Shown here piece after piece: positions 1 through 10,965 of a DNA stretch of 64,000 nucleotides. Below the pieces are notes generated by a model, which saw only the letters and a program-made list of their open reading frames with translations, did no database searches and was not told where the DNA came from. A program made the translations under genes and the position numbers. Every line of letters begins with the position of its first letter. Position 1 is the stretch's first letter. Source of the DNA: Gryganskiella cystojenkinii (Eukaryota; Mortierellomycota; Mortierellomycetes; Mortierellales; Mortierellaceae); assembly GCA_015852425.1 (NCBI GenBank), contig JAAAIG010000036.1, positions 1 through 64,000 of the forward strand, written 5' to 3'.

Positions 1-96
1 TTTAATCGACCGAGACCAGACCCTGCCTTCTTCATGCAGGCCATTGGTATCGTCACTCAACTTGCCAAGAACAGGACGCTCGCGATGGTGGACTAG
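1..96 (+). CDS. Possible 3' end of a gene cut by the window edge
   Basis: Frame 1 is open from the first base to a TAG at 94-96 and gives about 31 residues ending in NRTLAMVD. The composition (PDPAFF, GIVTQLAKNRT) looks like ordinary protein, but no family is recognisable from so little sequence. It could be the last exon of a gene starting upstream, or chance. The reading frame that opens just after it (99-563) may belong to the same locus through an intron I cannot place. Confidence 0.25.
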   Translation, partial: FNRPRPDPAFFMQAIGIVTQLAKNRTLAMVD

Positions 97-168
97 GAGT
101 GGCATGGCCGTGTCGGAGCTATCCAAGAAGTCTTGCCATAAAGATCGGAACCCTGGAAGCACTCACAA

Positions 169-563
169 TGAAAAGACCGGACGTAAGGGTTGATCAGGAA
201 CTAATACCAAAACTTTTACGCAGTTATGGCTTGAAATATTTTCCGATCCCGATTACTATCGAAACTCTCCGTCCGAATGATGTCTCCAAGGCTGCGACTC
301 CGAAAAATGTTATGGAGTGGTTTAACAAGGATGACCCAGACGAGGAGCTGCAGCGGATCATCGGCAACACTCATCAGTCCCAAGAACCCCAAAAACAAAA
401 ACAGAAACAAAAACAATGTCTGAAAGAAGGAGCAAACAGAGGTCAGGATAAAGATCAACGACAAGAACAAAATCTGGATCAAAGTCAGCAGCAGCAACCA
501 GGACCAGATCAAGAACAAGAGCATGATCGAGTCCAAGAGCAAGAAGTAGAGTCAGCATTTTAA
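169..563 (+). CDS. Hypothetical protein with Q/K/E-rich tail
   Basis: An open frame runs to a TAA at 561-563. The first ATG in frame is at 169 (MKRPDVRVDQEL) and gives about 131 residues; the frame is open further upstream without an ATG. Residues 1-75 look globular and contain PIPITIETLRPNDVSKAA and a WFNKDDPDEEL segment. The rest is low-complexity Gln/Lys/Glu repeats (QKQKQKQ, QSQQQQPG). No family recognised. It may be the 3' part of a longer spliced gene. The low-complexity tail makes a chance ORF possible. Confidence 0.3.
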
Positions 564-1100
564 AAGTGTCGTGTCCCCGTTTTGGCAATATGTTGGATAC
601 TTTGGTAATCCTAGTTTTCAGAACGGTGACTACCAAGCGCGTATCGTGTACAGGTGGATATAAATAAAGCGAGGATATTTTGCTTCTCTTTGCACAGCCG
701 CGGGAACCATTGACCAACAAGGAACCAAAAAAAAGTAAGTTAAAAAAAAATTGTTACCACAGTTCATACAGCAATATCACAGTGCTAATATGCAAATAAA
801 AATAGACTTTATTTTCTACATATGCAAACACTCTTTGGTCAAGGGAAGAGAGAGGGGAAAAAGGGGGAGGGGCTAAGGGGCTCGCTGTGAATTAGCCTTG
901 CAACCCTCGGGTCTTGAAGCACTCGCAATTGTTTTGATGGTTTCTTTTACTTCGCCGCTGAGTGTGACTGTTTTGCGGACGCATTGTGGGCAATGCCCTT
1001 GCGCCATGGACGTTTGCTTTTTTTCATATAAATGAGCTATTTTCTTCCCAGCTTCTTCCAAACATCGATCACTTCTCTCTCCGTCTCTCCCTCCCTCCCT
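564..1100. other. Intergenic region, promoter of the F-box/zinc gene
   Basis: No gene seen. There is an A-rich run near 727-750, and a TATA-like CATATAAAT at 1025-1033. The stretch 1040-1100 is strongly C/T-rich, the usual leader just before start codons in this genome, which supports translation from 1101 or 1119 and not from the in-frame ATG at 1032 that overlaps the TATA-like element. Confidence 0.5.
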
Positions 1101-2123
1101 ATGACAATCACAAGAATCATGGACAAGGACGAACTTATCCAGGAACTCCTCCAAACCATCAAAGAACTCCGGATCACCAATGCCAATTTACAATCCTCCT
1201 CTTTCACATTATCCCCCACCGCTGTGGTGACCTCATCCTCTCCCTCAAAGAGCAAGGAGCAAGAAACTCAAGGGTTTGCCGAACGTCTCCCTTTTGAGAT
1301 CTGGGAGCACCACATTCTCCCTTACCTCTACCCTTCCCAGATCGCGCGTTTATCCCGCGCCAGTCAAACTTTTTACAACATGATCTCCTCCTCGCGTTGC
1401 TGGTCAAAATTGTTTCGGAAACTCTTTGGGATCTGGACCCTCCTCGACACCTTGCCCGCCATGCCCGAATCCAAGAGTTACATGTTGTATATCTGTGCAA
1501 TCAGTTCTCGGATCTGTGAAAAGTGTCTGACATATGTGACCCCTGCCTCGAGCACAAACCCTCAGGATATGGCTGCGAGACCCTTACCAATTCAGCTCCC
1601 AAACGCGTACCTACGTCGCCGAGGTCGTGATCAGTACCGTCCCAGTAGCAACAACAGCTCCCCCAGAGAGAGCAACAGCCATTCGACTATGGTGCAGCTC
1701 AACAACATCACAGTCCAACTCCCTACCTTCTCTTCCATCTCGTACATTGGTGAACCAATGGAAGGCGGCTGGTCGATCCAGATGTGTCTCAAATGTAGAC
1801 TTCGTCATCTGGCCCAATACCCGGAACCGGACTATGTCGATCCCAGGAACGAGCAATTTGGAACCTATCTGACCGAAGAGGAAACTAAAAGACGGTACAA
1901 CCTCACGGATCTCGAGCTTTCAAATTTGCCGCACAAGTTCGATCACTATGGCGCGACGGATCCCTCCAAGAAAAAGTATTTTGAGGCCGCGGCGATCAGT
2001 GCCTCCCGAAAAAAACAAGGCGGCAGTGTCGGGGTGGCAAAACATAGAGAAATCGCAGAGTTTAGTCAAGATCGACAAGAACAAAAGACCCGAGCTAGGA
2101 TTCTCGCGTACGGAACCAGATGA
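1101..2123 (+). CDS. F-box protein with CxxC zinc-binding pairs
   Basis: Single-exon gene of 340 residues if started at the ATG at 1101; 1119 is an equally good in-frame start. An F-box lies about 70 residues in (LPFEIWEHHILPYLYPSQ followed by RLSRASQTFYNMI), so the protein probably recruits substrates to an SCF (Skp1-Cul1) ubiquitin ligase. Downstream are two cysteine pairs, CEKCL and MCLKC, separated by about 90 residues, which could bind one zinc ion. The order (F-box, ICAIS segment before CEKC, GEPM before CLKC, then a charged helical end) is repeated in the gene at 22733-23674, so the two are paralogues. The C-terminus is basic and helical. The substrate is unknown. Confidence 0.8.
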   Translation: MTITRIMDKDELIQELLQTIKELRITNANLQSSSFTLSPTAVVTSSSPSKSKEQETQGFAERLPFEIWEHHILPYLYPSQIARLSRASQTFYNMISSSRCWSKLFRKLFGIWTLLDTLPAMPESKSYMLYICAISSRICEKCLTYVTPASSTNPQDMAARPLPIQLPNAYLRRRGRDQYRPSSNNSSPRESNSHSTMVQLNNITVQLPTFSSISYIGEPMEGGWSIQMCLKCRLRHLAQYPEPDYVDPRNEQFGTYLTEEETKRRYNLTDLELSNLPHKFDHYGATDPSKKKYFEAAAISASRKKQGGSVGVAKHREIAEFSQDRQEQKTRARILAYGTR

Positions 2124-2332
2124 GAAACGATACTACTCAACATTTCATACATGCTATAGACTTCCCGATGTCAAACGCGCACATAAACATTCTTCGGTTT
2201 TTTTTGAGTTCGTTTATGTTACAAAGACGTAAAGAGGTAGTATACAGGTCGTCTTATGTCAGCGAATCCCCTTTGCTGAAGCGGTAATAGACAACAAACG
2301 AAAAAAAAAAGGTTTTTTTTCTTCTTTTCTGT

Positions 2333-5300
2333 CTAAAGAGCCATAGCTCTGTCGATGTGTTTTTGAACCGACTTGACCTGCCAGTTGGGATCCTGGCTCC
2401 GGATCCGATCCAGGTACCGCAACGCTTCTTGCTTCTGTCCTAGACTTGTCTTGACCGATGCTCGCAAGAGCAACGTTTTGAGGTCCGGCGCAAGCCGCTC
2501 GACCATTACCAGCTGTTTATCCGCGTTCTCATAATCTTCCAACTCACGAAGCATCCGTGCGTGACTGAAACCCGCATGCGTGTTGTTCGCGTCCAGACGC
2601 AGGGCTTCCTCGTAGGCTTTCTTCGCATCGCCGTACAGCTCCAATCGTTCCAGGGTCTTGCCCATGGTCGTCGCCAGCACAGAGCTCTTGGGGTTCAATC
2701 TATACGCTGTTCGGTACTGCACAAGAGCATAGTCCCATTTTTGCAGTCTCTCCTGTACCAAGCCCATCCCGTACCTATTATGCGACAAAAGAGAGAAAAC
2801 AAAAGAGGGAAGTCAGCAAGGTCTTGGTCAATATTAACCAGAATCATAGTACACTAACGACGTCGAGTCTTTACCAAGCCAGATGGTATCGCGGATCATT
2901 TCCGATCGCTCTTTGAAAGTACAGTCCCGCCTCCTCAACTTGACCCAGCTCCAAAAACTCATGGCCCACAAGCGTATAGGCGTATGTGAATCGTCTGTCC
3001 ACAAAGATGGCGCGCTTGAAATACTTGACAGCCAAAAGATGTTCCTTGGCCAGGGAGAACTTGTTTCCAATGACACAACACGTTTCGGGGGACCGAAATT
3101 GTAGATCCTCCGTGTCCATGGACAACTTGCCGAGCTCATAGGGTAGTCTCAGCTGCCACAAACACGTCGAATAAATCGATGCGTCCTCGACACTCCAGCC
3201 CTGACGGAATGCCTTTTCGAAATACTGTACCGCCTATTGGAAAGAAAAGTTCAATTTGATTAGCTTCTCTGCTGGCATCTGTGCATTTTTTTTTAAAAAA
3301 GATGATGGGTACCTGTTTGTGGGAGGACATGCCAAAGTGGCATTTCGCCATCTGTCGAAGGACCCAAGGACTATTTCTGTGCGCCAGAGGCAACTTGTTG
3401 AACAGGTCTTCGGACTCGGAGTATAGACTGTTGCACAAGAGAGCATAGCCACCCGACATGTTCTTGAGCAACTCTGCCAGTTCGCGAATCGCCTCCCGTT
3501 CCTGTACCATGACCTCGTACGTGAGTGGTGACGATGCTGATGCAGGCGATTGTACGAGTGCAGTAACTGTAGATGTAGGCATGGGCTGCTCGTTCTAGAG
3601 AAGGTCTCCAAAAAATTGTAAATGTCTCAGTACCTTGGATGCGGTAATCAGACAAAGGCCAGTAAAGCAAAAAAAAAAAAAAAACCATAAATAAACCGAC
3701 GGCTCACCTCTTGCCTCGATTCAACAATGATAGGCGTAGGGTGTCGAGATTCCGCGCCAGGGTTCGTAAGAGCAAGCCTTTTGCTGAAGTTCAGGGTCGT
3801 AGAACTCCTTTCTAATTTGTTGGGCTGCTTTCCAAGTTTTCCTGTCAATCCCGATAGAGACGACGCGGACTAATTCAGACACAGAGAAAAACGAAAGACG
3901 CGGAGCGATAAATAAATAGTTACGTGTATACCTACTTAGAACACTTATTGAAAAATATAATAGTGGGATACAAGAGAATTCTTGTTACCTGTGCTCGCTC
4001 CAGAGTCTTCCTTGCATTGGCAGTGTTACCTCGCCGGAGGATGGTTTTCCCTGTTGTACCCACACTCGATGCTGCTGATGACGATGATGACGTGGAAGAA
4101 GTAGAAGGTGGTACGATTGGCGATGGTTTGCGTGGCATAGTTTGAAGTGGTAGTGGCGGTGTCGGCACCCTGGGAAGACCACCGGAGCTAATTATGCACA
4201 TAGGAATTGAAAGATTAATATTGAAGGAGCCCACTGTTGTAAGTCTTCAACAAAGGGTCATAAATCTCGGGGAGTGTGGAGGAGGGCTTAGCTTACTCAA
4301 AGAGAGATCTACCGGACTTTGATGAGAGGGAATGCCGTTGGAAGGGATCGTTCGAGGGCAGATATTTGGAAGTAGGCTCGCGCTGTATGACTGTATTCGC
4401 TGCGTCTTCAGATTCCTCTTCTTTGATATGCTCCATCACACCACTGGCAGAGTCCTCCCGTTGTCGTTTCCGTGTCGTCGCTGTCAGAGCGTTTGTGTTG
4501 GTGAGCATCTGTTCATATAAACTCTCGATATCCAGTTTTCCTATTCATCGTAAATAAATATATATACATATGAAAAGTCAGTAAAACGATACTAAGTAGG
4601 ATGTTTTTTGAGCTATATATTGAGTCACATACCAAGTTCGGCGATATCCTTGATAGCGCTCAGGTTGAAAGGGTTGTGCTCCAATGATGTTGTCAAAAAG
4701 TCCGGTGCTTCTTTGCTCCTCCCTTGTGCTCTAGTATTATCGTGATGTCAAAATGATTTTTTTTTAAAAAAAGTCAGTATGAGTGCCCATGTCAATATCT
4801 TTGGTCCAAGCCGAGAACACCTGAGCCAGCCCAAAAGAAAGAAAAAAACACACACCTTGTAATGGATCCTTGCAGGGCCAACACCCGCGAGACATGTGGA
4901 GTCCCTTCTTTTTCATACACGACGTTCCTGTCCCTGATATCTAAAGGGAAGAGTAAAAAGAAAGGAGTATTTAATCAGCTACTGTGGACTGCATGTCAGT
5001 GGACATGCAATTAGGTCGCGTAGAAAAAATATCTCATACTGAGAGGGGGGGCCTGATCCACAGGCAAGAGTTTCAATAGTCCCTCGACAACACTGTTGGC
5101 CTCGACAAAGTACATGAGGTTGTGACATGCCAATGCGAGTTTGAACCGACAGCGAATCGATGACCGCAGCGACTCCTGGTCCTCGTCATTGGAGGTCAAG
5201 AGCTTTCGAACCTCCTGAAACTTGGACTCGCGAAAGAGACATTGGGTTAATCGATAATATCCATGTTCGCGTTGGGCCCAAGAAGGATAGGAACGCGTTG

Positions 5301-5442
5301 TTGTTGGGGTGGTGTCGGAGAGAGAGGCAAAGAGTATCTCGGCATAACGGGTCGCAGTCGGGTAATCATCCTGTTGGTCCGCATGCCAGATCAGGTCCTC
5401 GAGGATCTGTTCGATTGGACTGAGCACCAGTCCCTCCTCCAT
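2333..5442 (-). CDS. cdc27: Anaphase-promoting complex subunit Cdc27/APC3
   Basis: Core TPR subunit of the APC/C ubiquitin ligase, which triggers anaphase and mitotic exit by ubiquitylating cyclin B and securin. Exons in plus coordinates: 2333-2774, 2875-3233, 3313-3594, 3708-3869, 3989-4187, 4297-4540, 4633-4730, 4856-4940, 5040-5442. They sum to 758 codons (757 residues), the usual size. Residues 1-160 match the N-terminal APC3 dimerisation TPRs (LEDLIWHADQQDDY). A disordered linker carries GRSLF, a short motif conserved in Cdc27. About residues 420-750 are TPRs with hallmark segments SPETCCVIGNKFSLAKEH, AYTLVGHEF and AWYGMG. The start at 5442 (MEEGLVLSP) is the only suitable ATG; the frame extends upstream without one. 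The promoter is shared with the divergent gene at 6009 and contains a PACE-like motif at 5549-5557. Confidence 0.92.
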
Positions 5443-6008
5443 GTGTTTTTTAATGTTCAGTGATGTCTTTGCTTGTTGTTTGTTGGCGATGACTGACCGT
5501 TCGAAATGGTCGATGGGGTGGAACAATAGACAAGCGAGTGCAAGCTTTGGTGGCAAACATTCGCCTCTTTTTCAAGGAGAGCGGATAAACACGTGACTAT
5601 TGAACACAGTCACATAGGAAAGAAGAGCGCGGTTTTGCACAGGCCACACTCAACACGACTCCACTCAACAGATCAGAACAGGAGGGAAAGGAGATAAGGC
5701 AAAAGCTCGGATGCAAGAGGTTTGGTCCGCCGTACACACAGGGATCAAGTAGGTGCCGAGTGTTAACTATTATGGTTGCGCTAGTGAAGATTGAGAGAAG
5801 GTCAGTTCTGTACTTACGAACAGCACCGCCACAGTCATTGCACAACGGCTATTGCCTCGCCAACTCCATTGCCCACTCACGTGGCGCGCTCGAACAGTCT
5901 CACTCTCGGCCATCCCTGGCAGTGCCAGGGGGGTGAAAACACTTTACTTTTCGTCTTTCACTTCATTTCTCTTCACATGCTTAAAAAACAATTCCTCTCA
6001 TTCGCAAA
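5443..6008. promoter_or_regulatory. Bidirectional promoter between cdc27 and an F-box gene
   Basis: 566 bp between two divergent start codons. It contains the exact 9-mer GGTGGCAAA at 5549-5557, about 110 bp before the cdc27 start. Towards the plus-strand gene the last 80 bases are C/T-rich (the leader). No other gene seen. Confidence 0.55.
5549..5557 (+). promoter_or_regulatory. PACE-like element GGTGGCAAA
   Basis: Exact match to the proteasome-associated control element bound by Rpn4 in Saccharomyces. It lies 107 bp upstream of the cdc27 start codon. Whether this fungus has an Rpn4-like regulator cannot be told from the window. Confidence 0.4.
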
Positions 6009-9002
6009 ATGGACCTTCCTCCTCCTCCTCCCTCCCCTACATCACTTCACGGCACCAACACCACCAACATCACCACCGCCACCAATGCAGGCGCCATGGC
6101 GTCCAGGGTCCACCCTTTGGCCGCTCTCCGTCGACAACAGAGACAGAGTCAAGACTACAGTCAAGGACAAGATCGCCTCACCGAACCTTCAGGTCCCGCT
6201 CCAGTCTACCAGGCGACTGCCCCAGTCACCACAAGAACACATCAAACCTCTCGAAAATCCATCCCTCGCAATACCACTGTCATGACCACAGCCATCACTA
6301 CTATCATTAAAAACAACGAACTTCCCTCTTATGCACCTCCCGAGTACACCCCTCCAACCACCCGACCGGTCTCACCTCTAGACATTCCCGAGCTGGTAAA
6401 AGTCGTCGGTCAAAGGATTCCGCTATGGATTCCAGACCCTTACCTGGGTGTCCACAAGTTCTTTCCCAAAACCTTGATCCGTTGCTCCTCTGTCTGTAAA
6501 CTCTGGCACGAGGTCATGACGCCGTTGGTCTGGTATTTTTTCGATGACGGTCAGCGATCCATCAACCTGGTCCCCATCGATGTCCTTAGACGAAACGCTC
6601 ATTGGATCCGTGTCCTGGAACGCCACCATAACTTTCGAGCTCTGACATCCATCCTCCTCGATGACGATGAGTACAGTATGCCGTACTCTTCTCTACCAAA
6701 GGAAAGACGACACCAATCTCTGTCTGTATCCAAGGCTGCGACGTCGTCCTGGCGGCAGCTTTCATCATCAGCTGCCCCAACCCCGATCTCGGCTTCGTTT
6801 TTAGCTCAATCACCACCAAAAGAATTCTCCAAATGGCGTCTACCCTGGCGCAGGAGTCATGATGGCGCGCCCTCAAAGACGGCAGTGATCCTTGCGAAGC
6901 AGCAGCAGCAACAACGTCCCACACAGGTGTATCCGGACGAGAAAAAAAATGGTCCGATCAGGACCATCCCAGAGGAAACTGGGATAACACCGGCGCCTAC
7001 CCCGATCGGGATGGTCCTGTTGACTCAATTGGCGGTTTCGGCTTGGGTCCATGGTACGGAAAAGATGATCCGGATGAACCCGAGACTGGAACGGTTGGCC
7101 TGGCATGGCGAGAAAATGCACGAGAATATTCCCCCTGAGATCTGGCACGTTCTTCAAGGAACCAAACCAACAACAAGTTCACCCTCATCCTCTTCATTGA
7201 CTTCTATACCCTCCGCCACGTCCACATCCTCGTCATCGTCAACCTTCTCGTCTTTGTCGTCGCTCTCCAATATCCCGACCACTCTTCCCGCGTCTATATC
7301 GCCTTTCCAAAGACTGCGAGACCTCGAGCTGAAGCGATGCAACTTGGACGCATCGTTATTCTTCCCAGTTTTAGAGAAACTGCCCAGCATGAGGATCATG
7401 AGTTTGATCGACGTTGTTATCCTCAACATCAATTTGGTCCGCCCGCCTTTACCACACTCTTCAAGAACACAACCCACCTCGCAATCCAATGGAAACGGTC
7501 ACAGTCAGTCCAGCTCAATCATGACTATTCAACAACAACAACAACAGAGTGCTAAAACATCGGCAGCATCCTCGGCAATGGGTGTCGTCCCTATGTATCG
7601 ATTCCCTCAGATCCGAGAGATAAGATTCGGTCCTGGTCTTCAAAAAAGTCAGGGTCTTGAGGGCCTGGTCCAGTTTTGCCCTCATCTCATGCGCCTAAGA
7701 CTCGAGAGCGATCACGAAGCCTGGTCCAAAGGTGGCCTGATCTTCAATCCTAGTAATCTCCTGGCCCCGACCAATACCCTTTCCGCACCCGCCTTGGCAG
7801 CCATCCCTCCACAGAAGGACGTTATACTAGCCCTAGTTCAACACCTAAAAGAGTCCTGTCCAAGACTACGAGGGTTCGAGTACATTGCACCCGACACACG
7901 ACCGAATGGCACGTCCTTGTTCTCGGAGGAACAATGCAGTTCTTTTGCTCAATGTCTTGCAATCGGTGCCGCCAAGACCCTTCCAGAGCAATTCACGGTT
8001 CATAGAGGCGGTTCCCAGTTGGATTACGGGAGCAGAATGATGAACCAGCGTCCGATGCAACATATTCATCCACAGAGTGGATCCTACCTCCCACAGGAAA
8101 ACCAACAGAATCATGATCGGGATCAATTTGAAAAGGCACAAGATCGAGAGGCGGACGAGCAGGACAAGAAGGACCTGGCCATCGCGACAGCATGTTCATC
8201 CTCCTCATCCTCTTCCAGTGACAGGGCGGCGGACCACCTCTCCCTTGACGACATGCCTTCTTATCTAAGAGTCGAGTTCAAAGCAGATATGTATCGACTC
8301 GATTTCCCGACTACGAGTGCAATTTGTCAAACTTCGCTGACGCTCCAGTCAATCTCTTTGTTCCTGTACCACGGATCGGTGGATGACAGCAACCCTAGGG
8401 ATGACTCGATTCGCACTGGCTTAAGAAATGTTCTCTTGATCCTCACCACCTGTCAGGCGCTCCGATCTTTCAGACTCGAATACGCCTATGCGAATAATAC
8501 CGGTCAAGCGGTTGCCACAGCTACCTATCACGAAGGCCGATTTAAAAATCAACAACAAACAACCCCCGCGGCCTGGACCCTATTCGATCAATGTTGGAAC
8601 TGTATTGGTCTCGAACGTTTGGTCTTGAGTGGGATAAAACGTGCGATCCATCTGGATCGAGATGGAGTCAATCCCAATGTCCTCTCGCTCGTACAACGTT
8701 CCAGCACTCGGAATGTATACTATGTACCCGTCAAGATGAGGGATCTCCTGACCATCGGTCAGTTGACGGATTGGGAGCTGGGCAACGAGGGAGGTCTTGG
8801 GGTCGTGAACCACTTAGACCATGATGAGGACGGGAATGTAAAGCCATTGCAAGGTGGGCCGACAAGAGGTCTGCGTCAGTTCCAACAAATGATGTTTAGT
8901 CAATTGGCGCGACTCTCGGAACTGAAAGAGCTCACGTTCAATAATTCCAGTTTCCGAGACTTTTCCAAAGTCCAACAAATCGTCCGCAACACGCCGTCGT
9001 AA
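6009..9002 (+). CDS. Large F-box/LRR-like protein
   Basis: Single exon, 997 residues, starting at the ATG directly after a C/T-rich leader. The N-terminus (1-120) is disordered, rich in Pro/Thr/Gln, and carries a PPEY motif (WW-domain type) near residue 110. An F-box-like segment spans about 123-178 (LDIPELVKVVGQRIPLWIP, then IRCSSVCKLWHEVM), with an insertion between its first and second helices. Beyond that, irregular leucine-rich segments (LRDLELKRCNLD, LMRLRLESDHEAW, LRSFRLEYAYANN, LKELTFNNSSFRD) alternate with Ser/Gln-rich loops. The likely role is a substrate adaptor of an SCF ubiquitin ligase. The target is unknown. It is one of seven F-box genes in the window. Confidence 0.75.
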   Translation: MDLPPPPPSPTSLHGTNTTNITTATNAGAMASRVHPLAALRRQQRQSQDYSQGQDRLTEPSGPAPVYQATAPVTTRTHQTSRKSIPRNTTVMTTAITTIIKNNELPSYAPPEYTPPTTRPVSPLDIPELVKVVGQRIPLWIPDPYLGVHKFFPKTLIRCSSVCKLWHEVMTPLVWYFFDDGQRSINLVPIDVLRRNAHWIRVLERHHNFRALTSILLDDDEYSMPYSSLPKERRHQSLSVSKAATSSWRQLSSSAAPTPISASFLAQSPPKEFSKWRLPWRRSHDGAPSKTAVILAKQQQQQRPTQVYPDEKKNGPIRTIPEETGITPAPTPIGMVLLTQLAVSAWVHGTEKMIRMNPRLERLAWHGEKMHENIPPEIWHVLQGTKPTTSSPSSSSLTSIPSATSTSSSSSTFSSLSSLSNIPTTLPASISPFQRLRDLELKRCNLDASLFFPVLEKLPSMRIMSLIDVVILNINLVRPPLPHSSRTQPTSQSNGNGHSQSSSIMTIQQQQQQSAKTSAASSAMGVVPMYRFPQIREIRFGPGLQKSQGLEGLVQFCPHLMRLRLESDHEAWSKGGLIFNPSNLLAPTNTLSAPALAAIPPQKDVILALVQHLKESCPRLRGFEYIAPDTRPNGTSLFSEEQCSSFAQCLAIGAAKTLPEQFTVHRGGSQLDYGSRMMNQRPMQHIHPQSGSYLPQENQQNHDRDQFEKAQDREADEQDKKDLAIATACSSSSSSSSDRAADHLSLDDMPSYLRVEFKADMYRLDFPTTSAICQTSLTLQSISLFLYHGSVDDSNPRDDSIRTGLRNVLLILTTCQALRSFRLEYAYANNTGQAVATATYHEGRFKNQQQTTPAAWTLFDQCWNCIGLERLVLSGIKRAIHLDRDGVNPNVLSLVQRSSTRNVYYVPVKMRDLLTIGQLTDWELGNEGGLGVVNHLDHDEDGNVKPLQGGPTRGLRQFQQMMFSQLARLSELKELTFNNSSFRDFSKVQQIVRNTPS

Positions 9003-9115
9003 TGTTCCTGAAAAAAGGGTGGACGGTCTATATGATCCAACAGCCGAGATAAATACAAATATTCTGTTGAAAATAGACTTGTTTTTTAATGTGGCCAGGT
9101 CTAGATGGGCGACAT

Positions 9116-10618
9116 TTAGCAAACGAGAGGCATATCCTTGGTGTTGCCCTTGGGTCCCTTGCGTGGCCCCAAGTCCAAGTGCAAATTGCGATGGAACAGC
9201 TCCAAAAGCAAGTCGAAGCAAACTTTTGCGATCGCAGCGTCGTATCTAAGCAATGCGGCAGATGGTATAGAGTGACGAGAAAACAAATCAGTTACGGGCG
9301 CCATATTCCATATGAAAAAGATTGGGCATCCCGATGATGCGAGTTTCTAATTACCTTCCCTTGCTCAGCTCATCACGGATGAAGGCATGCTGAGCTTGAA
9401 CCTCAAAGAAGGTGGTCGTCACATCTGCATCCTCCAGAGTTTTCCGGATCAGGTCCCGTCCAGCTCGTGGGACATGGTTATCCTGCTTTCCGAAAATCAT
9501 CACAACCTCGCCCTCAATCTCTGGAACGCGACGCAACGAATCTGATTGCTTGTTCTTTCCCAAAGTTTCCGAATGAATATCTGTGGCGAAATAACAAACA
9601 CTCGCCAGCACTCTGGGGTCAAAGGCAGCCTAAATGTTCGGCCAAAAAAAGTAAGCGTTAAAAAAATCTCCTTCGTAACATTGACAATGGTCCGTAGAAT
9701 CATCGATCGACTCTGCTTACGCGAAAAGCAAGGTGGCCTCCGAGACACATGCCAGTAGCTCCAATCTTGCCGGTGCAGTCAGGTCTGCTCATGAGATGGT
9801 CAATGACCAAAGTGGCATCTTCATCGTAGGCAGCCAACTCCTTCTCGATCTTGTACAGATTTCCCTTGTCTGTAAGAAAATACCAAATTAGAAGACAGAA
9901 GGATGAAAATAGCCATTGAAACAGCAACTTTGAATAACGAGTTATCCATACCAGTACCAGGAACATCATAGGCGAGAGGGGTTCCCAAAGGCTCAAATTC
10001 GTGGAACGACTCATTGCAAGCAACAATATATCCCTGGCTGGCAATTTGTCTAGGACGTAGCAAAAATGGAGAAGTTTTGGTTTTGGTTTTTGAGATAAGA
10101 TAAAATCGCACATTTGTGAGCGTGGGAGCAAAAACGAAAAAAAAAGGACAGGCCGAGCGAGCCAACTACGGGCCGTTTCGTTCATCATCTAGAGCAGATG
10201 GCTATCCTTCCTCGGAGATCTTTTTTGTTCACTCAAGGAACTGCTTCTGCAAGCACACAAAAGCTGCCTGTGGCACATACCTGCAGAACCTGTCCAGAGG
10301 ACCTGTGACTTGGTAAATCTCTACACACATTCAACAAGAACAAGAGCTCAATCAGAATCGTCCTCCATTTGTGTTTCCTTATCCACTAGAGGGGGATGGA
10401 ATCGACCGTGTTTTGCCTCTGGAGATATCTGCATTCTTTTCTTTTTAACAATCTCCAACAAGCGGCTGAACCCATTTCGTAGTCAATTCTTTACCGGTGA
10501 AGACAGCGACTCCTGGGAACTTTGCGTTGGGGTAATCGGGTACGTTGGGCTGGTAGATGTATGTGCGCATGGGACCAGACGAGGTCTGGAGGTCGACAAA
10601 AGATTCCTTGACGAGCAT
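9116..10618 (-). CDS. Dienelactone hydrolase family protein
   Basis: Alpha/beta-hydrolase of the carboxymethylenebutenolidase family, probably cytosolic. Exons in plus coordinates: 9116-9245, 9355-9629, 9721-9869, 9952-10049, 10281-10320, 10495-10618. They sum to 272 codons (271 residues), the normal family length. The catalytic triad is visible: Cys129 in GMCLGG, Asp187 in FGKQDNHVP and His218 in QAQHAF. The conserved strand YIVACNESFHEFEP lies ahead of the nucleophile, where the family has its substrate loop. The 40-bp exon (10281-10320) is required to join VAVFT to EIYQVTGPL in frame. The start ATG at 10618 (MLVKESFVD) gives a complete family N-terminus. Members hydrolyse lactones and dienelactones; the substrate here is unknown. 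Confidence 0.88.
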
Positions 10619-10965
10619 GTTGAAGTATTCTGTCGAGTCGAGTCGAGCTGAGAAAGAGAGAAAGAGAGCGACGCGAACGTACGCGGACTCTTCATCCACG
10701 AAGGCGAAGTTCATGCGATCAAAATTTCTTCCACACCGCACTTGCACATAGTTTGATGGCAAGTTCGTCATCCCTTTGCACTGCGCCCAATAAACAGTTG
10801 CGAGCTCCATCTTGGAACGTTTACTGAATGACCAAGATGTCATGTTTGAAAACAAGAAAAATGATGATATATTTGCAAGATGTGGCACATAGGCTAATAA
10901 ACGACTACATGAAGGGAGGGGTACGAAAAATATGGGACAAGAAAATTATCTACTCTTGTTGCTCC
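10619..10965. other. Intergenic region between two minus-strand genes
   Basis: Promoter of the dienelactone hydrolase gene and 3' flank of the DUF4203 gene. I see no gene. The long plus-strand open frame that starts at 10828 and runs to 11547 is antisense to the DUF4203 exon. Confidence 0.5.

Noticed and set aside
5443..5556. Possible 38-residue N-terminal extension of Cdc27
   Set aside because: The frame is open but begins at a non-ATG codon within the PACE-like promoter motif. The ATG at 5442 gives the family N-terminus.
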